Positions 25,091 to 35,168 of a stretch of DNA of 64,000 bases are shown piece by piece (position 1 is the stretch's first letter; every line of letters starts with the position of its first letter). Source of the DNA: Actinomycetes bacterium (GTDB lineage: Bacteria; Actinomycetota; Acidimicrobiia; Acidimicrobiales; RAAP-2). The DNA lies in NCBI GenBank assembly GCA_021845725.1, contig JAJZVL010000004.1, positions 21,890 through 85,889 on the forward strand, read 5' to 3'. The notes under the pieces were generated by a model, which was given only the letters and a program-made list of their open reading frames with translations, made no database searches and was not told where the DNA came from. Made by a program: the position numbers and the translations under genes.

Positions 25091-27307
25091 GCGCCGCAGC
25101 GGTGCGGCGGCGAGGAGCAGGGTCTTCTGCCCGACCGACGCGAACCGCACGACCGCCTGCGCCCGGGCACCTTCGCCCTGCGCGCTCACGACGACTCCCG
25201 GCCCCCATCGCTCGTGCACCACGTGGTCGCCGGCGGCGAGACCGAGATCCTCCGCGCCGGTGGTCGACGAACGTGTCGAGGCCGGCGTCTGCGCGGCTGC
25301 CTGGGAGAAGAAGCCGCCGGCCACGCCGCCCCTCGCCGAGGGCCGGACGACGGTCCCGGTGCCGGTGCCGAAGATCCGACCGCTGCCGACGTCGCGCAGC
25401 AGCTCCTCGGGCACCTCGGCGAGGAACCGGCTCGGCATCCCTGGCATGGTCCGGCCCCACAGGCTCCGGCTCCACGCATGCGTGAGGTAGAGGAAGCGGC
25501 GCGCCCGCGTGATGCCGACGTAGCAGAGCCTGCGTTCCTCTTCCAGCTCGAGTGGCTCGCCCAGGGTACGCGAGTGCGGGAAGATCCCCTCCTCCAGCCC
25601 GATGAGGAACACTGCGGGGAACTCGAGACCCTTGGCGGTGTGCAGCGTCATGAGCGAGACGCGCGACGCGTCGGCGTCGAGCTCGTCGGAGTCCGAGACC
25701 AGCGCTACGGTCTCCAAGAGCTCGGACAGCTGCTCGTACTCCCTCGCCACGCCAGCGAGCTCGGCGATGTTCTCGATCCGGCCCTCCGCTTCGTGGGTGC
25801 CCTCTGCAGCCAGCTCGTCGAGATAGCCCGAGCGCTTGGCGACGAGCTCGACGAGATCGCCGGGAGAAACCTCCGCTGCTGCGGCCCGCAGCTCGCTCAG
25901 GAGCGAGGACAGGTCGTGCGCGCCCTTGAGCGCCTTCCCGCTGATGCCGGCCTCCTCGGCCCGTTCGAGCATTCGGCCGATCGGAGTGCCCGCCGACACC
26001 GCGGCCGCCGAGAGGCGCAGGACCGAGGTCTGCCCGATGCCCCGCTTCGGGACGTTCACGATCCTGCGGAACGACATCTCGTCGTCGGGGTTCGCGATCA
26101 GGCGCAGGTAAGCGAGGACGTCGCGGACCTCCTTGCGGTCGTAGAAGCGGGTGCCGCCCACGACTTTGTAGGGGATCCCCTGGTGGACCAGCTCCTCCTC
26201 GACGGCCCGGCTCTGCGCGTTGGTCCGGTAGAACACCGCCACGTCACCGTAGGAGAGCCCTTCCGACGCGCGCAGCCGAAGGATCTCGCTCGCGGCGAAC
26301 GACGCTTCGTCACGCTCGTCCTCGGCCCGGTACCTGCAGATCCGCTCTCCCTTCTCCCCCTGCGTGAACAGCTCCTTCGGTCGCCGACCCGCGTTGTGGG
26401 AGATGACCGCGTTCGCCGCGTCGAGGATCGTCTCGGTGGACCGGTAGTTCTGCTCGAGGAGCACGGTCGTCGCATTGGGAAAGGCCGACTCGAAGTCCAC
26501 GATGTTGGCGATCTGTGCGCCGCGCCAGCGGTAGATGGACTGGTCCGAGTCGCCCACGACCGTGACGTTGCCGTGCTCGCGCCCGAGGGCCAGCACGAGC
26601 TCGTGCTGCGCATGGTTCGTGTCCTGGTACTCGTCGACGAGGATGTGGCGGAAGCGCCGGCGGTACGACTCGAGCACGTCGTCGCAGCTCTGCAGGAGGC
26701 GCACCGCCTGGAACAGGAGGTCGTCGAAGTCCATGGCGTTGGCGGCCTCGAGCCGCCGCTGGTACTCGGTGTACACCTCACCGATGCGCCGGCGGTACGG
26801 ATCTGCTCCCCACGACGCTTCCTCGGCGAAGCGGCCGGGGCCGACGAGCTCGGCCTTGGCCTGCGAGATCACCGCTGCGACGGCCCGTGGCGCGAGCCTC
26901 TTGGGGTCGATGTCGAGCTCGCTCTCGACGAGCTCGACCAGCCGGCGGGAGTCGACATCGTCGTACACGGTGAACGCGTGGTCGTAACCGATGCGCGCCG
27001 CGTGGATGCGCAGCATCCGGAGGCAGGCCGAATGGAACGTCGAGACCCACATGCGCTCGGCGCTCTCGCCGACGAGATCGACGACACGCCGGCGCATCTC
27101 GGCGGCTGCCTTGTTGGTGAAGGTGATGGCCAGGATCTCCCACGGCGCTGCGTCGCCGCTCGCGAGCAGGTGCGCGATGCGCCGGGTGAGCACCCGCGTC
27201 TTGCCCGACCCCGCCCCCGCAACGACGAGCAGCGGTCCGCCGCGCTGCTCCACCGCGGCGCGCTGCGCCGGGTTCAGGTCGCGAACGAGGTCGTCGAGGG
27301 CGCTCAG
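25082..27307 (-). CDS. pcrA: UvrD/PcrA-type superfamily 1A DNA helicase, probable CTG start
   Basis: 741 residues if started at CTG 27307. The Q-motif LNPAQRAAVEQ is at about 11-21, Walker A VVAGAGSGKTRVL at about 28-40, TFTNKAAAEMR next, then ILVDEYQDTNHAQHEL (Walker B, motif II), GDSDQSIYRWRGA (motif III), LEQNYRST (motif IV) and TLHTAKGLEFPAVF (motif V). A C-terminal Tudor-like segment follows. It unwinds DNA 3' to 5' in repair and replication restart. No ATG, GTG or TTG lies in frame near the family N-terminus. The CTG overlaps the guaB3 stop as CTGA, which suggests coupled initiation. All helicase motifs are intact. Confidence 0.93.
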   Translation of the reverse strand: MSALDDLVRDLNPAQRAAVEQRGGPLLVVAGAGSGKTRVLTRRIAHLLASGDAAPWEILAITFTNKAAAEMRRRVVDLVGESAERMWVSTFHSACLRMLRIHAARIGYDHAFTVYDDVDSRRLVELVESELDIDPKRLAPRAVAAVISQAKAELVGPGRFAEEASWGADPYRRRIGEVYTEYQRRLEAANAMDFDDLLFQAVRLLQSCDDVLESYRRRFRHILVDEYQDTNHAQHELVLALGREHGNVTVVGDSDQSIYRWRGAQIANIVDFESAFPNATTVLLEQNYRSTETILDAANAVISHNAGRRPKELFTQGEKGERICRYRAEDERDEASFAASEILRLRASEGLSYGDVAVFYRTNAQSRAVEEELVHQGIPYKVVGGTRFYDRKEVRDVLAYLRLIANPDDEMSFRRIVNVPKRGIGQTSVLRLSAAAVSAGTPIGRMLERAEEAGISGKALKGAHDLSSLLSELRAAAAEVSPGDLVELVAKRSGYLDELAAEGTHEAEGRIENIAELAGVAREYEQLSELLETVALVSDSDELDADASRVSLMTLHTAKGLEFPAVFLIGLEEGIFPHSRTLGEPLELEEERRLCYVGITRARRFLYLTHAWSRSLWGRTMPGMPSRFLAEVPEELLRDVGSGRIFGTGTGTVVRPSARGGVAGGFFSQAAAQTPASTRSSTTGAEDLGLAAGDHVVHERWGPGVVVSAQGEGARAQAVVRFASVGQKTLLLAAAPLRRGT

Positions 27308-28467
27308 TGGCCCATGCCCACACCCTGGGACCGCTGGAGCTGCTTGCCCTCGGTCTGCAGGGCGGGAGCGACCATGACCTCTGCCTTCTGGAATTCCTTC
27401 ACCGTCTCGTAGCCGCAGGTGGCCATCGCCGTGCGCAGCGCGCCGAACAGGTTCATCCGCCCGTCGTTCTCGTGCGCGGGGCCGAGGAGGATCTCCTGGA
27501 GACTGCCGCGAACTCCGGTCCGCACCCGGGTGCCACGCGGAAGCGTCGGGTGGAACGTGGCCATCCCCCAGTGGAAGCCGCGCGCAGGGGCCTCCACCGC
27601 AGACGAGAGCGGCGAGCCGAGCATCACCGCGTCGGCGCCGCACGCGATCGCCTTCGCGATGTCGCCACCCTTGGACATCCCGCCATCCGCGATCACGTGC
27701 ACGTACACACCGGTCTCGTCGAGGTGGCGCATGCGGGCACCCGCTACATCCGCGATGGCGGTCGCCTGCGGCACTCCGAGGCCGAGCACCGCACGCGTGG
27801 TGCACGCGTTGCCCGGACCGACCCCGACCAGGACCCCCACCGCGCCGGTACGCATCAGGTGCAGCCCCGCCTGGTACGACGCGCACCCCCCGACGATGAC
27901 GGGGATCTCGAGCTCGCGGATGAACCGTTTCAGGTTCAGCGGCTCGGAGGTCTTCGAGACGTGCTCGGCGGAGACGACGGTGCCTTGGATGACGAGGAGG
28001 TCGAGCTCCGCCGCGAGGCACGCAGGAGCAAGCTCCTCGGTCCGCTGCGGGGTCACCGACGCCGCAGCGACGACCCCGGCATCCTTGATCTGGCGGATGC
28101 GCTCGTGCACCAGCTCGAGCTTGATCGGCTCCTGGTACATCTGCTGCATCCGCGGCGTCGCCTTGTCGTCGTCGAGCTCGCGGATCTCCTCGAACAGGGG
28201 CATTGGATCCTCGTAGCGGGTCCACAGGCCCTCGAGGTTCAGCACCCCGAGACCGCCGAGCCGTCCGAGCTCGATCGCGGTACGCGGGCTCGTGACGCCG
28301 TCCATCGCGGCGCCGAGCAGCGGCAGCCCGAGACGATACGCGTCGATCTCCCAGGAGATGTCCACGTCCTCGGGGTCGCGGGTCCGTCGGCTCGGCACGA
28401 TGGCGATGTCATCGAACCCGTAGGCCTGACGCCCCGACTTGAAGATCCCGATCTCGATTTCTGCCAC
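27304..28467 (-). CDS. guaB3: GuaB3-family IMP dehydrogenase-related protein
   Basis: 387 residues from GTG 28467, preceded by GGAGG at about 6-7 nt. It is a TIM-barrel protein of the IMPDH/GMP reductase superfamily without CBS domains. The catalytic loop is VGPGNACTTRAVLGLG, with the nucleophilic Cys. DGVTSPRTAIELGRLGG, HVIADGGMSKGGDIAKAI and GADAVMLGSPLSS form the nucleotide and phosphate sites. GuaB3 proteins occur in actinobacteria beside the classical GuaB. Their exact reaction (IMP dehydrogenase-like) is less well studied. The stop overlaps the CTG of pcrA. Confidence 0.9.
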   Translation of the reverse strand: MAEIEIGIFKSGRQAYGFDDIAIVPSRRTRDPEDVDISWEIDAYRLGLPLLGAAMDGVTSPRTAIELGRLGGLGVLNLEGLWTRYEDPMPLFEEIRELDDDKATPRMQQMYQEPIKLELVHERIRQIKDAGVVAAASVTPQRTEELAPACLAAELDLLVIQGTVVSAEHVSKTSEPLNLKRFIRELEIPVIVGGCASYQAGLHLMRTGAVGVLVGVGPGNACTTRAVLGLGVPQATAIADVAGARMRHLDETGVYVHVIADGGMSKGGDIAKAIACGADAVMLGSPLSSAVEAPARGFHWGMATFHPTLPRGTRVRTGVRGSLQEILLGPAHENDGRMNLFGALRTAMATCGYETVKEFQKAEVMVAPALQTEGKQLQRSQGVGMGH

Positions 28468-28562
28468 GAGTGCCCTCCGGTGGTCCGCAGTGGTCGGCGC
28501 CGTCGCTCCTGCGCCCCACTGTACCGGCCGCCTCGAGGCCACCGGCGCCCGCACCTGACCGG

Positions 28563-29243
28563 TCAGGGACCGGGCGCCCTCTCGGTGAGCACGGTCGTGA
28601 GCAGGTCCACGATGATGCGGGCCGTCGCCCCCCAGATGGTCTCGCCCTCCACCGAGAAGAAAACCATCGGGAACCGGGGAAGGTCGGGCTCGCTCCACCA
28701 TTCCTCGGTGAACGCGGCAGCGAGGTCGGCGAGCGATGCGTCGAAGGCGCGGTCCACCTCGGCGGGGTTGGGCGCAAGGGCGGGACGCTCCGCAAGCGTC
28801 GCGACGACCGGCGTGATCGGCGCGCCCGAGCTGAAGGCGAACGCCCGAGCCAGGTACCCGATGGGCCGCACCGCCGACGGATCGAGGCCGACCTCTTCGT
28901 ACGCCTCGCGCAGCGCTGCACAGACCGCGTCCTCGCCGGGCTCGATACGCCCTCCAGGAAAGCTCACCTGCCCCCGGTGGGTGCGCAGCCGGGTCGAGCG
29001 ACGCGTCAGCACCACTCGGGTCTCGCCGGCCTCCTCGAAGAGCACCACGAGGACAGCCGAGGGTGCGGTGGCGATGCGCGCAGAGCCGGCCGAAGGAACA
29101 CCAGGGGGAGCCGGCGGCGGTCCGTCGGTGAGGGGCCGACCGGCGCGTCCGAACGCGTCGAGCACGGTGCCGAGCGCGATCCCCCGCCGTGGGGTCCACG
29201 GCGGGGGGCCACCTGGCTCGGCCGTGGCAGGGCGAGGGATCAC
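28563..29243 (-). CDS. Nudix hydrolase, CoA pyrophosphatase (NudL/YeaB)-like
   Basis: 226 residues. The Nudix box is complete: GGRIEPGEDAVCAALREAYE followed by EVGL gives G-x5-E-x7-REUxEExGU. The preceding THRGQVSFPGG matches the UPF0035 extension of CoA pyrophosphatases, which split CoA to 4'-phosphopantetheine and 3',5'-ADP. About 55 Pro/Gly/Ala-rich residues precede the domain, and the true start might be later. The gene stands between groEL and guaB3 on the same strand. The substrate is inferred from the motif. Confidence 0.82.
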   Translation of the reverse strand: MIPRPATAEPGGPPPWTPRRGIALGTVLDAFGRAGRPLTDGPPPAPPGVPSAGSARIATAPSAVLVVLFEEAGETRVVLTRRSTRLRTHRGQVSFPGGRIEPGEDAVCAALREAYEEVGLDPSAVRPIGYLARAFAFSSGAPITPVVATLAERPALAPNPAEVDRAFDASLADLAAAFTEEWWSEPDLPRFPMVFFSVEGETIWGATARIIVDLLTTVLTERAPGP

Positions 29244-29265
29244 GCCGGGCTCCCGTCGACCGCTG

Positions 29266-31005
<1,740 letters not shown>

Positions 31006-31023
<18 letters not shown>

Positions 31024-31299
31024 GAGCACGTCCCGGCCGGAGAGGATCAAGAGGTCCTCTCCGTCGACGGTGATCTCGGTGCCGCCGTACTTCGAGTAGA
31101 CGACGGTGTCCCCGACCTTGACGTCGAGCGGGATGATCTCCCCGGTGTTGTCGGCACGCCGCCCGGGTCCGACGGCCAGGACCTCGCCCTGCTGGGGCTT
31201 CTCCTTGGCGGTGTCGGGGATCACCAAACCCGAGGCGGTGGTCTCCTCCGACTCACCTGGCCGGACGACAATCCGGTCATCGAGGGGGTGGAGCTTCAT
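31006..31299 (-). CDS. groES: 10-kDa co-chaperonin GroES
   Basis: 97 residues, ATG 31299, with AAGGAGG 9 nt upstream. [20 protein letters not shown] opens the family fold, [20 protein letters not shown] is the mobile loop, and [20 protein letters not shown] closes it. It caps GroEL during the folding cycle. A CIRCE operator and a sigma-70-like promoter lie directly upstream, so HrcA repression is expected. The 3' end carries a 17-bp duplication that does not alter the protein. Confidence 0.97.
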
Positions 31300-31323
31300 C
31301 GAAGCGGCCTCCTTCGGCACTTG

Positions 31324-31350
31324 TTGGCACTCGAACCTTGCGACTGCTAA
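31324..31350 (-). promoter_or_regulatory. CIRCE operator (HrcA site)
   Basis: TTGGCACTC-N9-GACTGCTAA matches the CIRCE consensus TTAGCACTC-N9-GAGTGCTAA with one mismatch per arm and the exact 9-nt spacer. It lies between the groES promoter and its ribosome-binding site, where bound HrcA would block transcription outside heat stress. Confidence 0.88.
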
Positions 31351-31378
31351 TGCTAGCGGACTTGCGGCGGGCCCACAA
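31350..31378 (-). promoter_or_regulatory. groESL promoter (-35 TTGTGG, -10 TAGCAT)
   Basis: On the minus strand TTGTGG (31373-31378) and TAGCAT (31350-31355) are separated by exactly 17 bp, and the CIRCE element follows immediately. The promoter overlaps the last codons of rlmN, so groESL is separated from the upstream cluster by its own start. Confidence 0.7.
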
Positions 31379-32498
31379 CAGGCCCGGTGTCGCAAGCAGC
31401 GAGCTGCCCGCATGCGGCGTCGATCTCGACCCCACGGGTGACACGGACGGTGGCGTTCACCCCGAGCCCCAAGAGCGCGTCGCGCGCCTCGGCGACCCGG
31501 CGCGCGGGGCTTCCGCCCGGCGCGTACTCCGGCGTGGGATTGAGCGGGATCAGGTTCACGTGGGCCCCGAGCGGGCGGGCGAACGCTGCGAGCTCGGCCA
31601 TGTCGGAGGGTCGGTCGTTCACCCCGTCGATGAGCGCCCACTCGATCGAGAGCCGCCGCCCGCTCCCTGCGACGTACTCCGCGCACGCCTCGGCCAAGGT
31701 CGCGATCGGGTAGCGGCGGTTCATCGGCACCAGCCGGTCGCGCAGCTCGTCGTTGGCGGCGTGCAGCGAGAGCGCGAGGTTGACCGGCAGGGTCGCTCTC
31801 GCCAGCAGGCGGATGCCAGGCACGAGCCCCACGGTCGAGATCGTGAGGTGCCGGGCGGAGATGCCGAGGTCGTCATGGATCCGCTCGATCGCCGCCCAGG
31901 TGCGTCCGTAGTTGGCGAGCGGCTCGCCCATGCCCATGAAGACCACGTTCGAGAGCCGCCGGGGACGCGCGGCGCGGATGCCGGCCACGACCTGCTCGAC
32001 GATCTCGCCGGCGCTCAGGTGCCGCTCGAACCCCCTCTGGCCGGTCGCGCAGAACGCACAGTCCATGGCGCAGCCCGCTTGCGTCGACACGCAGACCGTC
32101 ACGCGGTCCGGGTACGCCATGAGGACGGTCTCGACCCGGCGCCCGTCGGCGAGCTCGAAGAGCCACTTCACCGTGTCCCCGCCGTCGGCGCTGCGGCGCG
32201 CGACCTCGCCGAGAGCGGCGGGCAGCGCGGCCTCGAGGCGCTCTCGGAGGGCACGGGGCAGCTCCGTCATCTCCGCAGGGCGGTGCGCGCGGCGGTGCAG
32301 GCCGTCCCACACCTGGCGGACGCGGTAGGGGGGCTCGTCGGCGAGGAGCCCGGCGAGCTCTCCTCGCGACAGGTCGTAGGCGGACCGGGGCGCGCGGGAC
32401 CGCGCGGGCGCGGGCGCGGGCACGGGCGCGGGCGCGGGCGCGGGCACGGGGGACCGCGCGGGCACGGGCGGCACGAGCGCCGACGGCACGGCCGTCAT
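31353..32498 (-). CDS. rlmN: 23S rRNA/tRNA adenine C2-methyltransferase
   Basis: 381 residues from ATG 32498, overlapping the tsaD stop as ATGA. Radical-SAM cysteines are C143, C147 and C150 in [27 protein letters not shown] and [18 protein letters not shown] follow, and the methyl-carrying Cys near the C-terminus is in [10 protein letters not shown]. The enzyme methylates A2503 of 23S rRNA and A37 of some tRNAs. Residues 11-34 are a Pro-Ala repeat from a GC-only tandem repeat. The 3' end contains the groESL promoter. Confidence 0.95.
   Translation of the reverse strand: MTAVPSALVPPVPARSPVPAPAPAPVPAPAPARSRAPRSAYDLSRGELAGLLADEPPYRVRQVWDGLHRRAHRPAEMTELPRALRERLEAALPAALGEVARRSADGGDTVKWLFELADGRRVETVLMAYPDRVTVCVSTQAGCAMDCAFCATGQRGFERHLSAGEIVEQVVAGIRAARPRRLSNVVFMGMGEPLANYGRTWAAIERIHDDLGISARHLTISTVGLVPGIRLLARATLPVNLALSLHAANDELRDRLVPMNRRYPIATLAEACAEYVAGSGRRLSIEWALIDGVNDRPSDMAELAAFARPLGAHVNLIPLNPTPEYAPGGSPARRVAEARDALLGLGVNATVRVTRGVEIDAACGQLAACDTGPVVGPPQVR
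32403..32450. repeat. GCGGGC/GCACGGGC low-complexity repeat
   Basis: Alternating GCGGGC hexamers encode Pro-Ala and Pro-Val dipeptides near the RlmN N-terminus. The 6-bp period keeps the reading frame. Confidence 0.7.
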
Positions 32499-33487
32499 CC
32501 TGCAGGCTCCGAGAAGTCGAGGAAGAGGTTCGGGTCGACCGCGAGCGACAGCGGGCTCGGACCGTCGTGCGCCAGACGGAAGGTGCCCGCTGCGGCCACC
32601 ATCGCCGCGTTGTCGGTGCACATCGTCATACTCGGCAGGTAGGTCGGGACGTCGACCGCCTCGGGGGCGCGCCGCCGCAGGAGCGAGTTGGCGGCGACCC
32701 CCCCACCGAGGCACAGCCCCCTGGCACCGACCGCGCGGACCGCGCGGGCGGCCTTCGTGAGGAGGACGTCGACGACAGCCTCCTGGAACGACGCCGCGAC
32801 GTCGGGGGTCGACGCCGACGGGTGGCGCTCGACGGTGCGGACCACCGACGTCTTCAGCCCCGAGAACGAGAAGTCGTACCCCTCGTCGAGCATCGCCCTG
32901 GGGAACGAGAACGCGGACGAGTCGCCCTCTTTGGCGACCAGGTCGATCGCGGGGCCACCCGGGTAGCCGAGCCCGAGATAGCGCGCCACCTTGTCGAACG
33001 CCTCGCCTGCCGCGTCGTCGAGCGTCTGACCGAGCAACCGATAACGCCCGGGCGCTGTTGCCTTCACGAGGAGCGTGTGCCCGCCGGAGACCAGCAGCAC
33101 GACGAGGGGCCAGGTGAGACCTGGCTCCTCGATCACCGGGGCGAACAGGTGGGCCTCGAGATGGTTCACCCCGACGAAGGGCACGCGCCAGGCCATGGCG
33201 AGCCCCTTGGCCGCTGAGAGCCCCACGAGGAGCGAGCCGACGAGCCCCGGGCCGTACGTCACCGCCACTGCGTCAGGCCGCTCGATCCCGGCTCGTGCCA
33301 TCGCCTCTTCGACCGCGGGCATGAGCAGCTCGACGTGCGCGCGCCCCGCGATCTCGGGGACCACGCCGCCGAAGCGCGCGTGGAGGTCGATCTGGCTCGA
33401 GACCACCGACGATCGCACGAGGCGCCCCTCGGAGACCACGGCGGCGGCCGTCTCGTCGCAGGAGGTCTCGATACCGAGCACGTTCAC
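32495..33487 (-). CDS. tsaD: tRNA N6-threonylcarbamoyladenosine synthase subunit TsaD
   Basis: 330 residues from GTG 33487, overlapping the rimI stop as GTGA. NVLGIETSCDETAAAVV is the N-terminal ASKHA motif, VNHLEAHLFAP holds the metal-binding His pair, VVLLVSGGHTLLV is the nucleotide loop, and TMCTDNAAMVAAAG closes the site. With TsaB and TsaE, encoded just upstream, it transfers threonylcarbamoyl to A37 of ANN-decoding tRNAs. The length is normal. Confidence 0.96.
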   Translation of the reverse strand: MNVLGIETSCDETAAAVVSEGRLVRSSVVSSQIDLHARFGGVVPEIAGRAHVELLMPAVEEAMARAGIERPDAVAVTYGPGLVGSLLVGLSAAKGLAMAWRVPFVGVNHLEAHLFAPVIEEPGLTWPLVVLLVSGGHTLLVKATAPGRYRLLGQTLDDAAGEAFDKVARYLGLGYPGGPAIDLVAKEGDSSAFSFPRAMLDEGYDFSFSGLKTSVVRTVERHPSASTPDVAASFQEAVVDVLLTKAARAVRAVGARGLCLGGGVAANSLLRRRAPEAVDVPTYLPSMTMCTDNAAMVAAAGTFRLAHDGPSPLSLAVDPNLFLDFSEPAG

Positions 33488-33987
33488 GCTCGTCGCGCCT
33501 CTTCGGCCTCGATCCGAGCGAGGCGGTCGCGATACGCCGGAGCGTCGATGTCGTAGGCCCACATGACGTAGGCGTCCTCCCCGACGAGCTGGTAGTAGCC
33601 CTTTCGGATGCCGACGGGGACGAACCCGAAGCGGCGGTAGAGGGCCTGCGCGCGCCCGTTGCCGACGGCGACCTCCAACGAGACGTGGCGCGCGCCCTTA
33701 TCCCGGGCGATGCGCATCGCCCCGAGCATGATGCGGGTGCCGATGCCACGCCCCTGGTGCTCGGGAGCAACCGCCACCGTCGTCACGTGCGCCTCCTCCT
33801 CTACGAACATGAGCCCCACGTACCCCACCATCTCCTTGCCGACGCGCGCGACGCGGTACGCCCGGCCCTTCCTCTGGGAGAGCTCGGACACGAACACGGC
33901 GTGGCTCCATGGCTCGGGGAAGACCATTTGCTCGATGGCCGTCACCCACCGCAGGTCGCGCTTGCGCATGCGCACGAGCTCGATCAC
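33484..33987 (-). CDS. rimI: ribosomal protein S18-alanine N-acetyltransferase RimI
   Basis: 167 residues of the GNAT family from GTG 33987, overlapping the tsaB stop (GTGA). VTTVAVAPEHQGRGIGTRIM is the acetyl-CoA-binding motif A with Q/RxxGxG/A, and ALYRRFGFVPVGIRKGYY is motif B with the conserved Tyr. RimI acetylates the N-terminus of S18 or acts more broadly on N-termini. It is typically encoded between tsaB and tsaD, as here. Confidence 0.93.
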   Translation of the reverse strand: MIELVRMRKRDLRWVTAIEQMVFPEPWSHAVFVSELSQRKGRAYRVARVGKEMVGYVGLMFVEEEAHVTTVAVAPEHQGRGIGTRIMLGAMRIARDKGARHVSLEVAVGNGRAQALYRRFGFVPVGIRKGYYQLVGEDAYVMWAYDIDAPAYRDRLARIEAEEARRA

Positions 33988-34658
33988 CGCTGCACCCAGT
34001 TGATCCGGGCGTCGGCTTCCCGCAGGTACACCGGTCGCACCGCGGCCGGCGGCACCGGAGCTGCGCCAGTTCCAAGCCTACCGGCGGCGATCTCGACGAG
34101 GACGCGGGGCGAGGGCTCGGCGATGCTCCCGACCTCGAGGCCCGCGCCGGCGAAGACTGCGGCGTAGCGCTGCGCGCCGGTCCCGACGACGAGCGTGCCG
34201 GGCACCGAGGCGAGCTCCTCTGCGAGGGCGGAGGGCGAGCAGCGCGAAGGTGGCTCGACCCGTGTGCGCTCTCCGGCGCAGCGGGCCACGAACACCTCTC
34301 CGCGACGCGCGTCGACGACGGCCGCGACCGGCCCCTTCCAGCCGCAGCCGTACGCCTCTCGTGCGAGGACCTCCACGCTCGTCACCTCGACGATCCCGAT
34401 GCCGAGGCCTTCTGCGAGACCCTGGGCCGTCGCGACACCCACACGTAGGCCGGTGAAGAGCCCGGGACCGACGTCGACGGCGATCGCGTCGACATCGCCG
34501 AGCGTCACCCCCGCCTGCGAGAGGACGTGGTCGATCGCGGGCGCCAGCGCCTCGGCGTGGCGGCGGTCACCGAGGAGCCACGCCCCGGCGATCGGGCGGT
34601 CGGCGTCGGCGAGCGCCACGCCCACCAGCCCGGCCGCGGTCTCGATCCCGAGCAGCAT
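33984..34658 (-). CDS. tsaB: tRNA threonylcarbamoyladenosine biosynthesis protein TsaB
   Basis: 224 residues. MLLGIETAAGLVGVALADAD is the ASKHA N-terminus, and AIAVDVGPGLFTGLRVGVAT is the characteristic GPGxFTGLRxG motif. The start is either ATG 34658 (TGATG with the tsaE stop) or a GTG one codon earlier. TsaB is the non-catalytic partner that holds TsaD in the t6A synthase. The order tsaE-tsaB-rimI-tsaD is the usual one. Confidence 0.95.
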   Translation of the reverse strand: MLLGIETAAGLVGVALADADRPIAGAWLLGDRRHAEALAPAIDHVLSQAGVTLGDVDAIAVDVGPGLFTGLRVGVATAQGLAEGLGIGIVEVTSVEVLAREAYGCGWKGPVAAVVDARRGEVFVARCAGERTRVEPPSRCSPSALAEELASVPGTLVVGTGAQRYAAVFAGAGLEVGSIAEPSPRVLVEIAAGRLGTGAAPVPPAAVRPVYLREADARINWVQR

Positions 34659-35146
34659 CACGCACCTCCCGTCCGCGCGTCGAGGGCTGCCGCGACCTCG
34701 CCGCACCGCGTCTCGTCCCCGCCGCTCACCGTGACGACCCGGTCGTCGTCGCCACCTTCCGTGCGGGCGATGGAGACCGTCCAGGTGACCGGTCCGAGAG
34801 CTGGGCGCGCCACGTCGCCCCACTCGACGAGCACGACACCGTCCTCGGCCAGGTCCGCGAGACCGAGGTCGGCCACCTCCGCGAGGTGGTCCAGCCGGTA
34901 GAGGTCGGCATGGAGCAGCTGACCGAGCGCGCACGGGTACTGCCGGACAAGGGTGAACGTGGGGCTCGTGACCGGCCCCTCGACGCCGAGGCCGCGCGCG
35001 AACCCTTGCGCGAAGGTCGTCTTGCCGGCCCCCAGGAGACCTTGGAGCACGACGACGTCACCGCGGCGCGCGGCGGCGGCGAGGCGCGCCGCCAGCTCGC
35101 GCGTGGCGTCGGCTGACGGCGTGCGCACGCTGAACGAACAGGCCAT
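34658..35146 (-). CDS. tsaE: tRNA threonylcarbamoyladenosine biosynthesis ATPase TsaE
   Basis: 162 residues from ATG 35146, 22 nt after the uracil-DNA glycosylase stop. VVLQGLLGAGKTTFAQGFAR is the P-loop, TSPTFTLVRQY the switch region and LLHADLYRL the conserved HxDxYR motif; VLVEWGD follows. TsaE is the ATPase that resets the TsaB-TsaD complex. The protein is complete, with a short Glu/Asp-rich C-terminal half. Confidence 0.95.
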   Translation of the reverse strand: MACSFSVRTPSADATRELAARLAAAARRGDVVVLQGLLGAGKTTFAQGFARGLGVEGPVTSPTFTLVRQYPCALGQLLHADLYRLDHLAEVADLGLADLAEDGVVLVEWGDVARPALGPVTWTVSIARTEGGDDDRVVTVSGGDETRCGEVAAALDARTGGA

Positions 35147-35168
35147 GCCGGCCCTCAGCGCCCCGAGG

